A stretch of DNA of 64,000 nt from NCBI GenBank assembly GCA_903899985.1, contig CAIULL010000099.1:1-64000 (forward strand), given 5' to 3'. A program made the position numbers and the translations under genes. Every line of letters begins with the position of its first letter. Within the stretch, counting starts at the first letter, position 1. Shown here in pieces: positions 9,368 through 18,567 of this stretch. The notes under the pieces are model-generated. The model did no database searches. It saw only the letters and a program-made list of their open reading frames with translations, and had not been told where the DNA came from. The stretch is from an uncultured Schlesneria sp. Its GTDB lineage: Bacteria > Planctomycetota > Planctomycetia > Planctomycetales > Planctomycetaceae.

Positions 9368-9696
9368 GGTTTATCCTGTGGATACGACGATCAACATCTG
9401 CCCGCCAGCGAGCGAGTCGACGGGGTTTTCGTGGATGATAACTCAGTACGGAGGATTGTTCCACAAGGCGAGACGCTGTCTTCGCGGTCTCGTGTCAAAC
9501 CTGAGAATTTCCGGTCACAATTCTGGGAAAACGAATGTTTTTCCGTGCCGCATTCCGCATTGAAACTCAACACTAATTCCTCGGTGGGGCTTCCTTGCTG
9601 TATTCCGTTTCGGCGAGTAGCCTGAATCGAAATCGATTTTCATGGCGATCTCCCCGCAAATCCCGCTTTTCTGGCATTCTTTGAAAGCGCTCATCA
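9368..9696. other. Divergent intergenic region between sucC and GH2 gene
   Basis: A 329-base spacer between divergently transcribed genes, so it should hold both promoters. I see no clear sigma-70 consensus pair and no riboswitch-like structure. Short frames on both strands look like chance. Confidence 0.5.
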
Positions 9697-12099
9697 ATGA
9701 ATCGAGTTTCTTTTTTCCTCATTTGTTTGTGGTCTCTTCCCACACTTGCTGCTGACTGGAAGCCCAAAACAGCTCCGTTAATGACCAAATGGGCGGCCGA
9801 AGTTTCGCCGGAAAATGCCCATCCGGAATATCCTCGACCGCAACTGGTGCGAGATCACTGGCTGAATCTGAACGGTTTATGGGAATACGCCATCCAACCC
9901 AAAGCGGAAGGAACGCCGCAAAAATGGGAAGCGGACAAAATTCTTGTCCCGTTTCCAATCGAATCGGCCTTATCCGGTGTCATGAAGTTTGTTGGACCGG
10001 AAAACAAGCTGTGGTATCGACGGACTTTTACCGTTCCTGCGAAAGATGGAAAAATTGATCCCGCATGGGCCGACAGGAACACGCTGCTGCACTTCGGTGC
10101 CGTCGACTGGGAAACGACCGTCTGGTTGAACGGAAAAGAACTTGGCTCACATAAAGGAGGCTACGATCCATTCAGCTTTGACATTTCGTCGCTGATCAAG
10201 CTCGACGGAACGAATGAGCTGATTGTTTCGGTATTTGACCCAAGCGACGCGGGCTTTCAGGGACGCGGAAAACAGGTTCAAAAACCGGGCGGAATTTTCT
10301 ACACGCCGACGACTGGGATCTGGCAGACAGTCTGGCTTGAGCCCGTTCCCAAAACGTATATTCGCAACGTCTCCATCACGCCCGATTTCGATCAAACGCA
10401 GCTTGTCATAAAAGCGGATGTCGTCAATCCGCAACCGGGCTGGAAGCTTGGCATTTTCGTAAATTCCAAGGCCAAGGCCAACGGGTTTTCCAATCGAGCC
10501 TGGCAGACGGAAATCGACAAGCCCTTTACTTACTCGATCAAAAAAGAGGGTCAGTCGTTCGACATGAATTACTGGTCACCAGATCATCCGCACCTGATCG
10601 ATGTTTACGTTGCGCTGGTCGCCGATCCTCAGGCAGACCTCTTGGGATTTGGTCAGGAATGGCTACCGAACGATCCTCGCGTGTTTGAAAAGAAGCCTGC
10701 CGTTCAACTGGCGGACCTTGTCAAAAGTTATACGGCCTTAAGGAAAATCTCGCTCGGAAAAGATGACAAAGGGATCAACCGAATCCTGTTCAATAACAAG
10801 CCCCTTTTTCAAGTCGGACCGCTTGATCAGGGGTTCTGGCCTGATGGGCTTTATACGGCTCCTACTGATGACGCGCTCAAGTTCGATATCGAAGAAACGA
10901 AGAAATACGGCTTCAACATGATCCGTAAACACGTGAAAGTGGAACCCGCTCGCTGGTATTACCACTGCGACAAACTGGGGATGATCGTCTGGCAGGACAT
11001 GCCCAGCGGCGATCGATCGGCAGAATGGGACCCGTTTGGAAAATTTGACAACAAAGAATTCACCCGGTCTGCAGAATCGGCGGCGGACTATCGACGTGAA
11101 TGGAAATCGATCATCGATGCCCGACGTAATCATCCCTGCATCGTGATGTGGGTTCCATTCAACGAAGGCTGGGGACAATCAGACACGGTCGCGGTGACGA
11201 AGTGGACCAAGGAATACGATCCAACTCGACTGGTCAACTGCGCCTCCGGTGGAAATGACTTCCCTGTGGGAGACGTGATCGATGTGCATCGTTATCCGGG
11301 ACCATTTGCTCCAAAGCCAACCGAGCAACGGGCTGCCGTTCTCGGTGAATTTGGAGGACTCGGTTTGCCGCTTGAAGGTCATACATGGCAGGGAAAAGAA
11401 AACTGGGGTTACCGCAGCTTTAATGATCAGGCATCACTGACCGCCGCGTACGTCGACCTGTTTGAACAACTTCATCCGATGATCGGCTCACCCGGATTGT
11501 CAGCGGCTGTCTACACGCAGACGACGGACGTTGAAACCGAAGTGAACGGGTTGATGACATACGATCGCAAGGTGATGAAGGTTCCGCAGGATGTTGCTGC
11601 GGAAGCGCACCAGGCCTTGCATCGGCCAGCCCGTCAGACAAAGACGCTGTTACCGACTTCGAAAAACGAGCCTCAGACGTGGAGTTATTCGCTCGAAAAG
11701 CCCGTTGACGGTTGGGAAAAACCAGGATTCGTTGCTGCGTCCTGGAAATCGGCACCCGGTGGCTTTGGTGAAAAATCGACGCCCGGTTCGGTCGTACGAA
11801 CCGAATGGAAATCGAATGACATCTGGCTGCGACGGACATTTGAGTTGAAGTCGACGCCAACCGGCAAAATACGCCTGATCATGCATCATGACGAAGATGC
11901 CGAGGTTTACATCAACGGCGTGCTGGCAACCAAGGCCGCCGGATGGTCGACAGATTACCAGTCGTTCCGAGTCACTGCGGAAGGTGCCTCCGCACTGAAA
12001 GCTGGCACAAACACCTTAGCCGTTCACTGCAAACAAACGGGTGGAGGCCAGTATATCGACGTCGGGATCGTGGAACTGGTTGAAGCCGTTGCGCCGTGA
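9697..12099 (+). CDS. Secreted glycoside hydrolase family 2 (beta-galactosidase-like)
   Basis: An 800-residue exo-glycosidase predicted to be exported (signal MNRVSFFLICLWSLPTLAA). Domain order: jelly-roll sugar-binding domain (about 45-215; LNLNGLWEYAI, VDWETTVWLNGKELGSHKGGYDPF), Ig-like sandwich (about 215-340), TIM barrel (about 345-640), and a C-terminal galactose-binding-like domain (about 690-795; HHDEDAEVYINGVLA). Catalytic acids visible are E490 in FNEGWGQSD (acid/base) and E551 in LGEFGGLG (nucleophile). The family cleaves terminal beta-galactosides, mannosides or glucuronides; the substrate cannot be fixed. Monocistronic, with a terminator 22 bases after the stop. Confidence 0.88.
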   Translation: MNRVSFFLICLWSLPTLAADWKPKTAPLMTKWAAEVSPENAHPEYPRPQLVRDHWLNLNGLWEYAIQPKAEGTPQKWEADKILVPFPIESALSGVMKFVGPENKLWYRRTFTVPAKDGKIDPAWADRNTLLHFGAVDWETTVWLNGKELGSHKGGYDPFSFDISSLIKLDGTNELIVSVFDPSDAGFQGRGKQVQKPGGIFYTPTTGIWQTVWLEPVPKTYIRNVSITPDFDQTQLVIKADVVNPQPGWKLGIFVNSKAKANGFSNRAWQTEIDKPFTYSIKKEGQSFDMNYWSPDHPHLIDVYVALVADPQADLLGFGQEWLPNDPRVFEKKPAVQLADLVKSYTALRKISLGKDDKGINRILFNNKPLFQVGPLDQGFWPDGLYTAPTDDALKFDIEETKKYGFNMIRKHVKVEPARWYYHCDKLGMIVWQDMPSGDRSAEWDPFGKFDNKEFTRSAESAADYRREWKSIIDARRNHPCIVMWVPFNEGWGQSDTVAVTKWTKEYDPTRLVNCASGGNDFPVGDVIDVHRYPGPFAPKPTEQRAAVLGEFGGLGLPLEGHTWQGKENWGYRSFNDQASLTAAYVDLFEQLHPMIGSPGLSAAVYTQTTDVETEVNGLMTYDRKVMKVPQDVAAEAHQALHRPARQTKTLLPTSKNEPQTWSYSLEKPVDGWEKPGFVAASWKSAPGGFGEKSTPGSVVRTEWKSNDIWLRRTFELKSTPTGKIRLIMHHDEDAEVYINGVLATKAAGWSTDYQSFRVTAEGASALKAGTNTLAVHCKQTGGGQYIDVGIVELVEAVAP

Positions 12100-12120
12100 T
12101 GTGGGCAGGATCTGGTTGCG

Positions 12121-12147
12121 CTGTCACATGATTGATGTGACAGTTTT
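12121..12147 (+). terminator. Intrinsic terminator after GH2 gene
   Basis: Perfect 9-bp stem CTGTCACAT / ATGTGACAG with a 5-base loop, followed by TTTT. It lies 22 bases after the GH2 stop codon. Confidence 0.75.
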
Positions 12148-12289
12148 GATGTGATCGTGTGAGAAGATATGCCAGTCGTTCCGATGATCGGGACTGCGCC
12201 AGTCCGCGAATTCGTGCCTCAAAAACCGGTCGTGCAACGGACATTGCCAGAGCTTGTGACCTCGTCCGACCGGGGTCGATACTTGGGGT

Positions 12290-12634
12290 ATGGATGAATT
12301 TGAGCTCGAACAGTTGCGGCGAAACCCCGAATGGGGAACCCTGCTGAACGTCTACCTGCGTCTTCACCAGCAGGAACGAAATCAGTCAAAGGACTTCGAT
12401 GGGTGGACACCGCGGGTCCACGAGGCGGGTGATATTCCGGCGACCGAATTGTCAGGAATCCACGGCAAACTGATCGCCTTCGGATTTCTCAAATTCGATC
12501 TCGCTGGCCGTGACGGAGGAATTCGTTACCAGTTAACGCCACTCGGAAGACAAGGAATCAACGCTTCGATTCCCGATGAAGAAGAAGCGACTGAGCTGGT
12601 CTTAACGGGCAAAGAAGAAGTTGTTGGCTCGTAG
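12290..12634 (+). CDS. Small hypothetical protein, winged-helix-like
   Basis: A 114-residue soluble protein I cannot name. The middle reads like a small helix-turn-helix or winged-helix unit: VHEAGDIPATELSGIHGKLI, then FGFLKFDLAGRDGGIRYQLT, ending LGRQGINA as MarR-like wings do. The tail is acidic. It stands alone between the GH2 terminator and the inverted-repeat element. A DNA-binding role is inference from fold-like patterning only. Confidence 0.6.
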   Translation: MDEFELEQLRRNPEWGTLLNVYLRLHQQERNQSKDFDGWTPRVHEAGDIPATELSGIHGKLIAFGFLKFDLAGRDGGIRYQLTPLGRQGINASIPDEEEATELVLTGKEEVVGS

Positions 12635-12736
12635 ATTGAGCGCTTTGTCGACGTTGGAAATTCCGTTTTTGTGCCACTGAACCGGACTTCCGAAATTTTG
12701 AAACGTGACTCATTCAGTCAAATTTCAAAATCTCTT

Positions 12737-12909
12737 CCAAAGTAGCCATCATCGCTCCGCGTGATGAGCATCCGTCGGAAACGATCCAAGCGTTGCCTTA
12801 ACCTCGTTCTTAATATTTCTTTTGAATTCCTGATTCGAAAAGATGCCGATTGATATTCGCAAGGTTCTCGAACAATGCTCATCACGCGGAGCGATGATGG
12901 CTACTTTGG
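12737..12909. mobile_element. 173-bp element with 35-bp perfect terminal inverted repeats
   Basis: Bases 12737-12771 and 12875-12909 are exact reverse complements (35 of 35), separated by 103 bases. The ends read CCAAAGTAGCC and GGCTACTTTGG. No clear target duplication is visible in the flanks. A minus-strand frame (12749-12979) crosses it and contains a protein-like stretch (EFKRNIKNEVKATLGSFP), so it could carry a gene fragment. Size and perfect ends fit a MITE-like non-autonomous element; a long hairpin between the convergent flanking genes is the alternative. Confidence 0.6.
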
Positions 12910-13019
12910 TCTGAGCAAAGCCTCTCTGAAGTCTGCCACGACGCACTTTTAAAGAGCTTAGGTGAACCAAAGATTGCAAACCCTGGCCACCCGAATTCGC
13001 GAACGAGAACCAACGCGTT

Positions 13020-13841
13020 TTACGTTAGCAGCCCATTTTTCTGCATCAGCTTCTGCGTTTCACGAAACGCCTCCGCAACCCACGCTTCAATCTGGTCTGG
13101 TTCAGGGCTGTATTCCAGTTCGATCGAGACCGAACCTTCGATCCCGAGCTTTGCGATTTCCTGCAGATAGGGGTCGAACTTCACTACGCCACGACCGGGC
13201 GGAAGATCGCCGTGAACTTTTCCGTTGCAATCGGAAATATGAACGTGAATCGCTTTACCGCTGAGCTTGCGGATTTCCTCTGCTGGAACATTGGCCAGAA
13301 CCAGGTGCGAAACATCGATGTTTGCTCGCACCGCTTCGTGGTCGACATCGTCAATGAATCGAACCATCGAGTCGACATTATTCAAAAGCGATAGCGGGAA
13401 CGGTTCCAGTTCGAGGGCAATCTTCAGGCCCAGGTCCGCCGCGTAGTCACCCAATCGCTGACAATTCTCGACGGCGAAACCCCACTGGTCTTCCGGTCGG
13501 ATCACTTCGCGATTCCAGATGTATTCCCCCAGAACGAGCAATACATTCTTCGCAGAAAACTCGTAGGCAAGATCCAGGAACTGTGCGACTCGATCAACAT
13601 GAAATCGCTGCACACTCGGATTGAAGTCAATCAGCCCGGTCGCGACGCAGCACAGTGAAACAATCGGCAACCCAACCCGGTCACATTCCCGGCGAATCAA
13701 CTGACGTTCACGCACGTCAATGTCGAGCGGATCAGTAAAAATATCGATCGTATCGAACCCGAGTTTTTTCGTTTGTTCGATGCCCCAGGCCGTCTCACGT
13801 CCCGCTTGAGCCCATGCCGAATTGATCAGACCAAGTTTCAT
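13020..13841 (-). CDS. Sugar phosphate isomerase/epimerase family TIM barrel
   Basis: A 273-residue cytoplasmic protein of the xylose-isomerase-like AP-endonuclease-2 superfamily. Metal-binding positions of the family are visible: the Glu in ALELEPFP, the Asp/His pair in ANIDVSHL, the His in HVHISDCNG and the Glu in VSIELEY. Closest in pattern to ketose 3-epimerases and inosose-type enzymes, but substrate is not deducible. Transcribed alone, convergent with the small gene at 12290. Confidence 0.8.
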   Translation of the reverse strand: MKLGLINSAWAQAGRETAWGIEQTKKLGFDTIDIFTDPLDIDVRERQLIRRECDRVGLPIVSLCCVATGLIDFNPSVQRFHVDRVAQFLDLAYEFSAKNVLLVLGEYIWNREVIRPEDQWGFAVENCQRLGDYAADLGLKIALELEPFPLSLLNNVDSMVRFIDDVDHEAVRANIDVSHLVLANVPAEEIRKLSGKAIHVHISDCNGKVHGDLPPGRGVVKFDPYLQEIAKLGIEGSVSIELEYSPEPDQIEAWVAEAFRETQKLMQKNGLLT

Positions 13842-13992
13842 AAAAATCGCTCACAGATATCGTGGAGAGAGAAAGAATTGCCTCAGCACCGACAACATAT
13901 CCCTCAACTCAATTCAGTGGAAGCATGGCACAACCTTCTTATCGAGACATCGGTTAGTGACCATTTCAAAAACAAAGCTGATGTAGCGATAC

Positions 13993-14142
13993 TTAAAACG
14001 GAAAATTTCGCAGTAGTTTCAAAACAATCTCAACATCCTTGGTGGGTTTTAGTACAAGCTCGCCAAAGTTGCGGCCGTCCAGTTCGTTTCCACGTTCGCC
14101 GTCGTCAACCAGTAAACTCTTGAAAAGGCGTTCCGGTGACAT
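13993..14142 (-). CDS. Possible 49-residue small protein
   Basis: A short frame beginning MSPERLFKSLLVDD, with GGGAG just upstream of the ATG, and ending LKLLRNFPF. It is charged and helix-like (about residues 22-45: DGRNFGELVLKPTKDVEI), more protein-like than the other frames in this gap. It overlaps by a few bases the start of the opposing frame at 14136, so both are unlikely to be real. No known family. Confidence 0.3.
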   Translation of the reverse strand: MSPERLFKSLLVDDGERGNELDGRNFGELVLKPTKDVEIVLKLLRNFPF

Positions 14143-14324
14143 TGCTCCCGGTGACGATCCAGATGCCGATTACGGGGACAGGTAATCCGGTTCCGGTTTA
14201 CGTGGGCCAATCAGCGACTGCAAACCTTCCAAAAGGCTCGGGAAATTATATGATTATTTTTACAGCTACGCCGGCAAACGGAGGTGTGGCGAAGGATATC
14301 GGCGGGATTTGGACGAGTCCTTGA
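14136..14324 (+). CDS. Possible small protein or remnant upstream of pseudopilin
   Basis: A 62-codon frame with a GTG start, rich in Pro, Gly, Thr and Val (VTIQMPITGTGNPVPVYVG), ending 45 bases before the DUF1559 gene. DUF1559 genes are often accompanied by short secreted Ig-like or carboxypeptidase-regulatory-like proteins; this could be the C-terminal remnant of one. No signal peptide and no ribosome-binding site are evident. Confidence 0.3.
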   Translation: MTLLPVTIQMPITGTGNPVPVYVGQSATANLPKGSGNYMIIFTATPANGGVAKDIGGIWTSP

Positions 14325-14369
14325 AACTGAGATCGTCTGATACCGTCAAAGAATCGAGGGATCGCGAGG

Positions 14370-15392
14370 ATGGATCGAACTTCCCAACGCACTGTTGAAT
14401 TCCGTTTGCGAAACAGTCGACGCGGGCTGACGTTGGTTGAAACTATTGTTGCGATGGCCATCATCGGATTGTTGATGGCCATAATTGTTCCGGCGGTTCA
14501 AGCAGCACGTACGACGTCCCGACGAATGCAATGCCAGAATAATCTTCGTCAAATCACGCTTGCGATGAATAGTTATGCGGACTCGTTCGGTACACTTCCA
14601 CAATGGGCCGTCCCAAACAATGCTTTTGACATTTCCCCAAATGGGTACGAAGGCGCATTCACTGCAATTTTCCCGTATCTAGATCTGCCCGAAAAACGTG
14701 ACGCGATTGCCAGAGGGATGACTCGTATCCCCGTCTTGGAATGTCCGGCCGACAGCGACGTTGGCAACAGTGCAACGCCCCTCAGCTATCGACTCAACGC
14801 CAGTCCAGGCCCGAATTCTGGATACTTAACGTTAGGGCCCTTCATCGCGGAGTTTGGAAGACCGCCAGTTCGCCTGCGCGACGTTATTGACGGAACCAGC
14901 CAGACCGCGTGTTGTTCGGAAGGTATTTGCTTGCGGCTTTCCAATGGAAACCAAAGCGTCGCTGCGGCATCACCTTCGCGGTATACGTGGACCGTGAAAA
15001 TCCCGCCGCTCGACCAGAATGCCGCGACGCCGCTCGCCGCACTCGCGGTCCAGACGGATCTTTCGATCAACGAATGCCTGAGCGATCCCCGACTTTCGAC
15101 TGATGGAGGAACACAGCTGAGTAATGCCAGTTGGCAAATCGCTAATGACTATCAAACCGCATACACTCATTGGTTTCCCCCAAATGCCCCGTTTTGTCGG
15201 GCGTCAAATTTCAACGCAATTCCCATATTTCTTTGGGACAACCATGGCGCTGCGAGCGCGCATGACGGCGGTGTGAATGTTTCTTACCTTGACGGGCACG
15301 TTAAATTCATCAGCCAGGCGATCGACAGAAACGTCTGGCGTGCCGTTGGGACTATCAACGGCATCGAGACCAACACAGAAGGAGCGTATTGA
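14370..15392 (+). CDS. DUF1559 family prepilin-like protein
   Basis: A 340-residue pseudopilin of the type greatly expanded in planctomycetes. Residues 14-37 form the type IV prepilin leader and helix: RRGLTLVETIVAMAIIGLLM, with cleavage expected after the Gly of RRG and the usual Glu at +5. The following SRRMQCQNNLRQITLAMNSY is the DUF1559 signature, and HDGGVNVSYLDGHVKFI near the C-terminus is the family's H-x9-DG motif. Exact role in the envelope is unknown. The next gene begins three bases after its stop. Confidence 0.9.
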   Translation: MDRTSQRTVEFRLRNSRRGLTLVETIVAMAIIGLLMAIIVPAVQAARTTSRRMQCQNNLRQITLAMNSYADSFGTLPQWAVPNNAFDISPNGYEGAFTAIFPYLDLPEKRDAIARGMTRIPVLECPADSDVGNSATPLSYRLNASPGPNSGYLTLGPFIAEFGRPPVRLRDVIDGTSQTACCSEGICLRLSNGNQSVAAASPSRYTWTVKIPPLDQNAATPLAALAVQTDLSINECLSDPRLSTDGGTQLSNASWQIANDYQTAYTHWFPPNAPFCRASNFNAIPIFLWDNHGAASAHDGGVNVSYLDGHVKFISQAIDRNVWRAVGTINGIETNTEGAY

Positions 15393-15395
15393 ATC

Positions 15396-16004
15396 GTGTC
15401 AAAGAAGCTCAGCGTTGGGTTCGCGTTTTTCACACTTCTGATTGCGACGCTATTCCTTTTAAGACCTCGACCAGAGCTTCCAGCAGTATCACCGATGAAC
15501 CGTTTGGAAACTGAATCGCCAATTCTGTCGGACGCCGTCAAAATCGTGGAATTGAAGCTTCAGGGGGATGACGCCACAAAACCGAATCCCAAATGCCAGG
15601 TTGCTCCCGCTTCACACATTAGTCTTGCCGGAAAGATCATCTCGGGAAGAACAAAACTCTCGACGGTTATCACGACGTGGAAACCGCGCGAAGGCGAGGA
15701 GCAAACTGTACGGTCTGAAGGATTTATACCGGGACAGCCCTTCAAATTCTTTATGCTCCATATTCATGGTGAAGATGATTCGAAAAATGGCGGGGTACTT
15801 ACTACGGAAATGGTCGAAGTACGGCCCGGAAAGATCCTCAACGAATCGGGATATGAAATCCGAGCGGATTTTGTCGCACCGAAACGACCCGGGCAGTACG
15901 TGATCGATTTGCAATTCCTCGACAAAGGAAGTGTTGATCCTGAAGACGCGGAGTATAAGCCGGCAGGTTTCCCATTTTGGCGATGCCAACTTACTGTCAA
16001 TTGA
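15396..16004 (+). CDS. Membrane-anchored hypothetical protein paired with DUF1559
   Basis: A 202-residue protein from a GTG start three bases after the DUF1559 stop, so surely cotranscribed. One N-terminal membrane segment (LSVGFAFFTLLIATLFLL) precedes a beta-rich outer domain of about 160 residues with evenly spaced hydrophobic strands (YVIDLQFLDKGSVD). I do not recognise the domain. The pairing suggests it works with the pseudopilin at the cell surface. Confidence 0.7.
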   Translation: MSKKLSVGFAFFTLLIATLFLLRPRPELPAVSPMNRLETESPILSDAVKIVELKLQGDDATKPNPKCQVAPASHISLAGKIISGRTKLSTVITTWKPREGEEQTVRSEGFIPGQPFKFFMLHIHGEDDSKNGGVLTTEMVEVRPGKILNESGYEIRADFVAPKRPGQYVIDLQFLDKGSVDPEDAEYKPAGFPFWRCQLTVN

Positions 16005-16106
16005 CGAAGTAACGGGGTCAGGAGCAGGCAACGTTTGAACCTCGTCCTGTTTCTTTACGTCAAATAGCACTTCGTCGGAGAATGTTCGTTTGGGTATCCT
16101 TTGGAA

Positions 16107-16391
16107 ATGAACCCGCATCTGTTTGTTGAAGTTGATCCTTGAAACTTACACCTGCCGACGACGCGACTCGTTGGCGCTGATGCATACAAGTTTCACCGAC
16201 AGATTGCCCGATTGGGGGCCTCAGTCGTCGATCTGCCGCCAGCGGAAGTGTATCGGGGTAGCGACGGAGAGTTAGTCATCTATAATGGGGTCACCTTTGC
16301 GACCCGAGTTGCAATACTGCTTCCCGTTCGAACGATCACTGTGGAGATTGTGAACGACCTTCCGACGCCGGTTGGTCACTTGCCGATCTGA
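16107..16391 (+). pseudogene. ParB-like small protein, interrupted by in-frame TGA
   Basis: A 95-codon frame starting MNPHLFVEVDP is broken by TGA at codon 12 (16140-16142) and then stays open to 16391. The rest reads like a known small ParB/Srx-fold type of protein (LPTTRLVGADAYKFHRQI, LPPAEVYRGSDGELVIYNG, TFATRVAILLP, ITVEIVNDLP). The match to a family-like pattern argues the frame was coding. Simplest reading: a recent nonsense mutation. A selenocysteine codon or readthrough is possible but I see no SECIS-like hairpin I would trust. Confidence 0.55.
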
Positions 16392-16427
16392 TTTGAGAGA
16401 TCGCCCTCAAAAAACAAGAAGCCGCAT

Positions 16428-17006
16428 GTGAAGCGTCAGTTCCTGAAATTCCTGTCCGGCGTATCGTGCTTGCTCTGTATGGCAACTTGCGCGCTTTGGC
16501 TGCGTAGCCTGTATGGCGTCGACGAGGTCTGGCTTACATACAATCGGTATCTTACTAATGGTCGTGCCGCATCGAACGCGGTCTACTTGACGTCTGAGCG
16601 TCGATTGTGGCTCACCATACTCGGTGGGTCTTTTCCTCCCTACAACGGCCAATTGGTCTCGGGCTACCACATCAACGCTGAGCGTAGCAAGGGGATGCCA
16701 CAAATCGGCTACTACTGCGGTCCCTACGCGGCAACTCCATTTTCTTCTGTCGGTCGCCTCGCAACCGATGACAGCGGCATGTCGGGATGGGGGCCTGTCC
16801 GCTGGCGGGACTACCGCAGGTCAGACAATGGCGAAAGGTTTCGATGTGTCACGATTGGTGTTTCACATTGGTTGGTGCTGACATTTTTTCAGGTGCTTAC
16901 ATTGCCAGGATTCCTGTTGCTGTATCGTTCAATTTCAAACCCCACTGCCACTGCGGCAGTGCTTAACGGGCCTTTGCACGAGGACGAGTGCGACGTCGAA
17001 ACATAA
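16428..17006 (+). CDS. Hypothetical membrane protein, two predicted spans
   Basis: A 192-residue protein with an N-terminal span (FLSGVSCLLCMATCALWL), an external region rich in Tyr, Gly and Arg, and a second span near residues 142-165 (HWLVLTFFQVLTLPGFLLLY). The plan matches a family of small proteins common in planctomycetes whose role is unknown. It follows the broken ParB-like frame by 36 bases. Confidence 0.65.
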   Translation: MKRQFLKFLSGVSCLLCMATCALWLRSLYGVDEVWLTYNRYLTNGRAASNAVYLTSERRLWLTILGGSFPPYNGQLVSGYHINAERSKGMPQIGYYCGPYAATPFSSVGRLATDDSGMSGWGPVRWRDYRRSDNGERFRCVTIGVSHWLVLTFFQVLTLPGFLLLYRSISNPTATAAVLNGPLHEDECDVET

Positions 17007-17349
17007 CGTTCTGATTGAGTGCTACGGCATCGGAGTCTTCGGAGACGCAGTGCCTTCCGTTTTTTCCGAGCAGTCGAAGAGCACTGGGTGACCGAAGACG
17101 GTCATCCAGTGGCACCCTGATCTCTCGCGTTGACGAGGCACTCGCTACCTTTCGCTATTCACATGGAATGCTTGGTCCTAGGGCAAAGGCCCGTTAACCA
17201 ACACCGCGGGGGTGGTGGGGTTTCGATTTTGTTTTCGGCCCGATGTATTGAGTTCCGCTTGAATTGCTGCCACGATATTCGGACACCCCTGAATGGCAAT
17301 CAGCGATGATTGGAAGGGGAGACCTTTTGATAACCGACGGGAGCCGTTC
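17007..17349. other. Intergenic stretch, nothing recognised
   Basis: 343 bases between the two-span protein and the PQQ propeller. Several short frames are open on both strands, none protein-like. An in-frame upstream ATG at 17293 for the next gene is judged unused because it would put a charged stretch before the signal peptide. Confidence 0.5.
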
Positions 17350-18564
17350 ATGCGAAGTTTGATCGTCATCTGTGCGTGGATCGGATGGGCTGCGATTGTC
17401 CAGGCGGGCGATTGGCGGCAATTCCGTGGCAGCGAATCAAACGGCCTTGGCGATGATATCGCGCCACCGACCAGCTGGTCAGCCACTGAGAATATCAGTT
17501 GGAAAAGCTCGCTTCCCGGTCGCGGCCTCTCGTCACCGATTGTGGTAGGTGATCGAGTCTTTGTGACATGCTCCAGCGGGTATCGCGGCGATCGATTGCA
17601 TGTCCTTTGTTTTAACGCGGCAGACGGTTCGAAGTTGTGGGAACGACAGTTTTCGGCGACGGGCCGAACCTCGCATCATCAGAAGACGTGTGTTGCCTCA
17701 TCGACACCTGTCAGCGACGGCCAGCGGGTTTTCGCGTTGTTCTCCAGCAATGACCTGGCGTGCCTTGATCTGGATGGGAATCTGCAATGGTTTCGCGGAC
17801 TGACATACGACCACCCGAACGCGTCGAACAGTCTTGGTATGGCGTCATCACCGATCGTCGTTGGAACGACGTTGATCACTCAAATTGAAAACGATAGTGA
17901 GTCACTTGCCACGGGGATCGACGTGGCGACAGGAGTCTCCCGCTGGACTTCGGCTCGTCCGAAGAAGGCGAACTGGTCATCGGCGATCGTCTGGCCGAAA
18001 CGATACGGCGGGCACGAAGATCTGGCTCTGCTACAGTCATCTGAAGGGATCGCCGCTGTCAGACCTATGACCGGCGATGTCGTCTGGAACTACACAGAAG
18101 GTGCCTCGACGATCAGTTCATCGGTTGCATCGGATGGAATACTTTATGCCGCTTCCAAGGGGATCACCGCTCTGAAACCACCCGGTGAAAGCGCAAGTCT
18201 GGAAAAGATCTGGCAAACGAACAAACTTGATCCTCGCACAATCAGCCCACTTGTTTACAAAGGTCGGCTGTATTCGATCAACGGGGCGGGTGTCCTGCTC
18301 GCGGCCGACCTGAAGACGGGCGATATCAAATGGCAAACACGTGTTGCCGGCCCATTCAGCGGTTCACCCGTTGCATCCGGAGGTCACTTGTACGTCTTCA
18401 ACGAAAAGGGTGACGGACATTGCGTGAAACTGGGTGATGAGGCTGGCGAGTTGATCCATACAGGAAACCTTGATGGAGAAGTTTTCCTGTGCACACCAGC
18501 CGTTTCCAACGGTGCCATTTACGTTCGCAGCGATCAAAACCTTTGGAAGATTTCGGGGAAGTAA
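17350..18564 (+). CDS. Secreted PQQ-like beta-propeller protein
   Basis: A 404-residue exported protein with signal peptide MRSLIVICAWIGWAAIVQA. The mature part starts DWRQFRGSESNGLG, a common opening for planctomycete PQQ-repeat proteins. It has propeller blades with repeated Trp-ending strands (SKLWERQFS, SRWTSARP, GDVVWNYTEG, GDIKWQTRV). The fold is shared with BamB and quinoprotein dehydrogenases, but no catalytic residues of the latter are evident. Likely a periplasmic binding or scaffold protein. The crcB gene begins three bases after its stop. A homologue is at 56329-57627. Confidence 0.8.
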   Translation: MRSLIVICAWIGWAAIVQAGDWRQFRGSESNGLGDDIAPPTSWSATENISWKSSLPGRGLSSPIVVGDRVFVTCSSGYRGDRLHVLCFNAADGSKLWERQFSATGRTSHHQKTCVASSTPVSDGQRVFALFSSNDLACLDLDGNLQWFRGLTYDHPNASNSLGMASSPIVVGTTLITQIENDSESLATGIDVATGVSRWTSARPKKANWSSAIVWPKRYGGHEDLALLQSSEGIAAVRPMTGDVVWNYTEGASTISSSVASDGILYAASKGITALKPPGESASLEKIWQTNKLDPRTISPLVYKGRLYSINGAGVLLAADLKTGDIKWQTRVAGPFSGSPVASGGHLYVFNEKGDGHCVKLGDEAGELIHTGNLDGEVFLCTPAVSNGAIYVRSDQNLWKISGK

Positions 18565-18567
18565 CGC

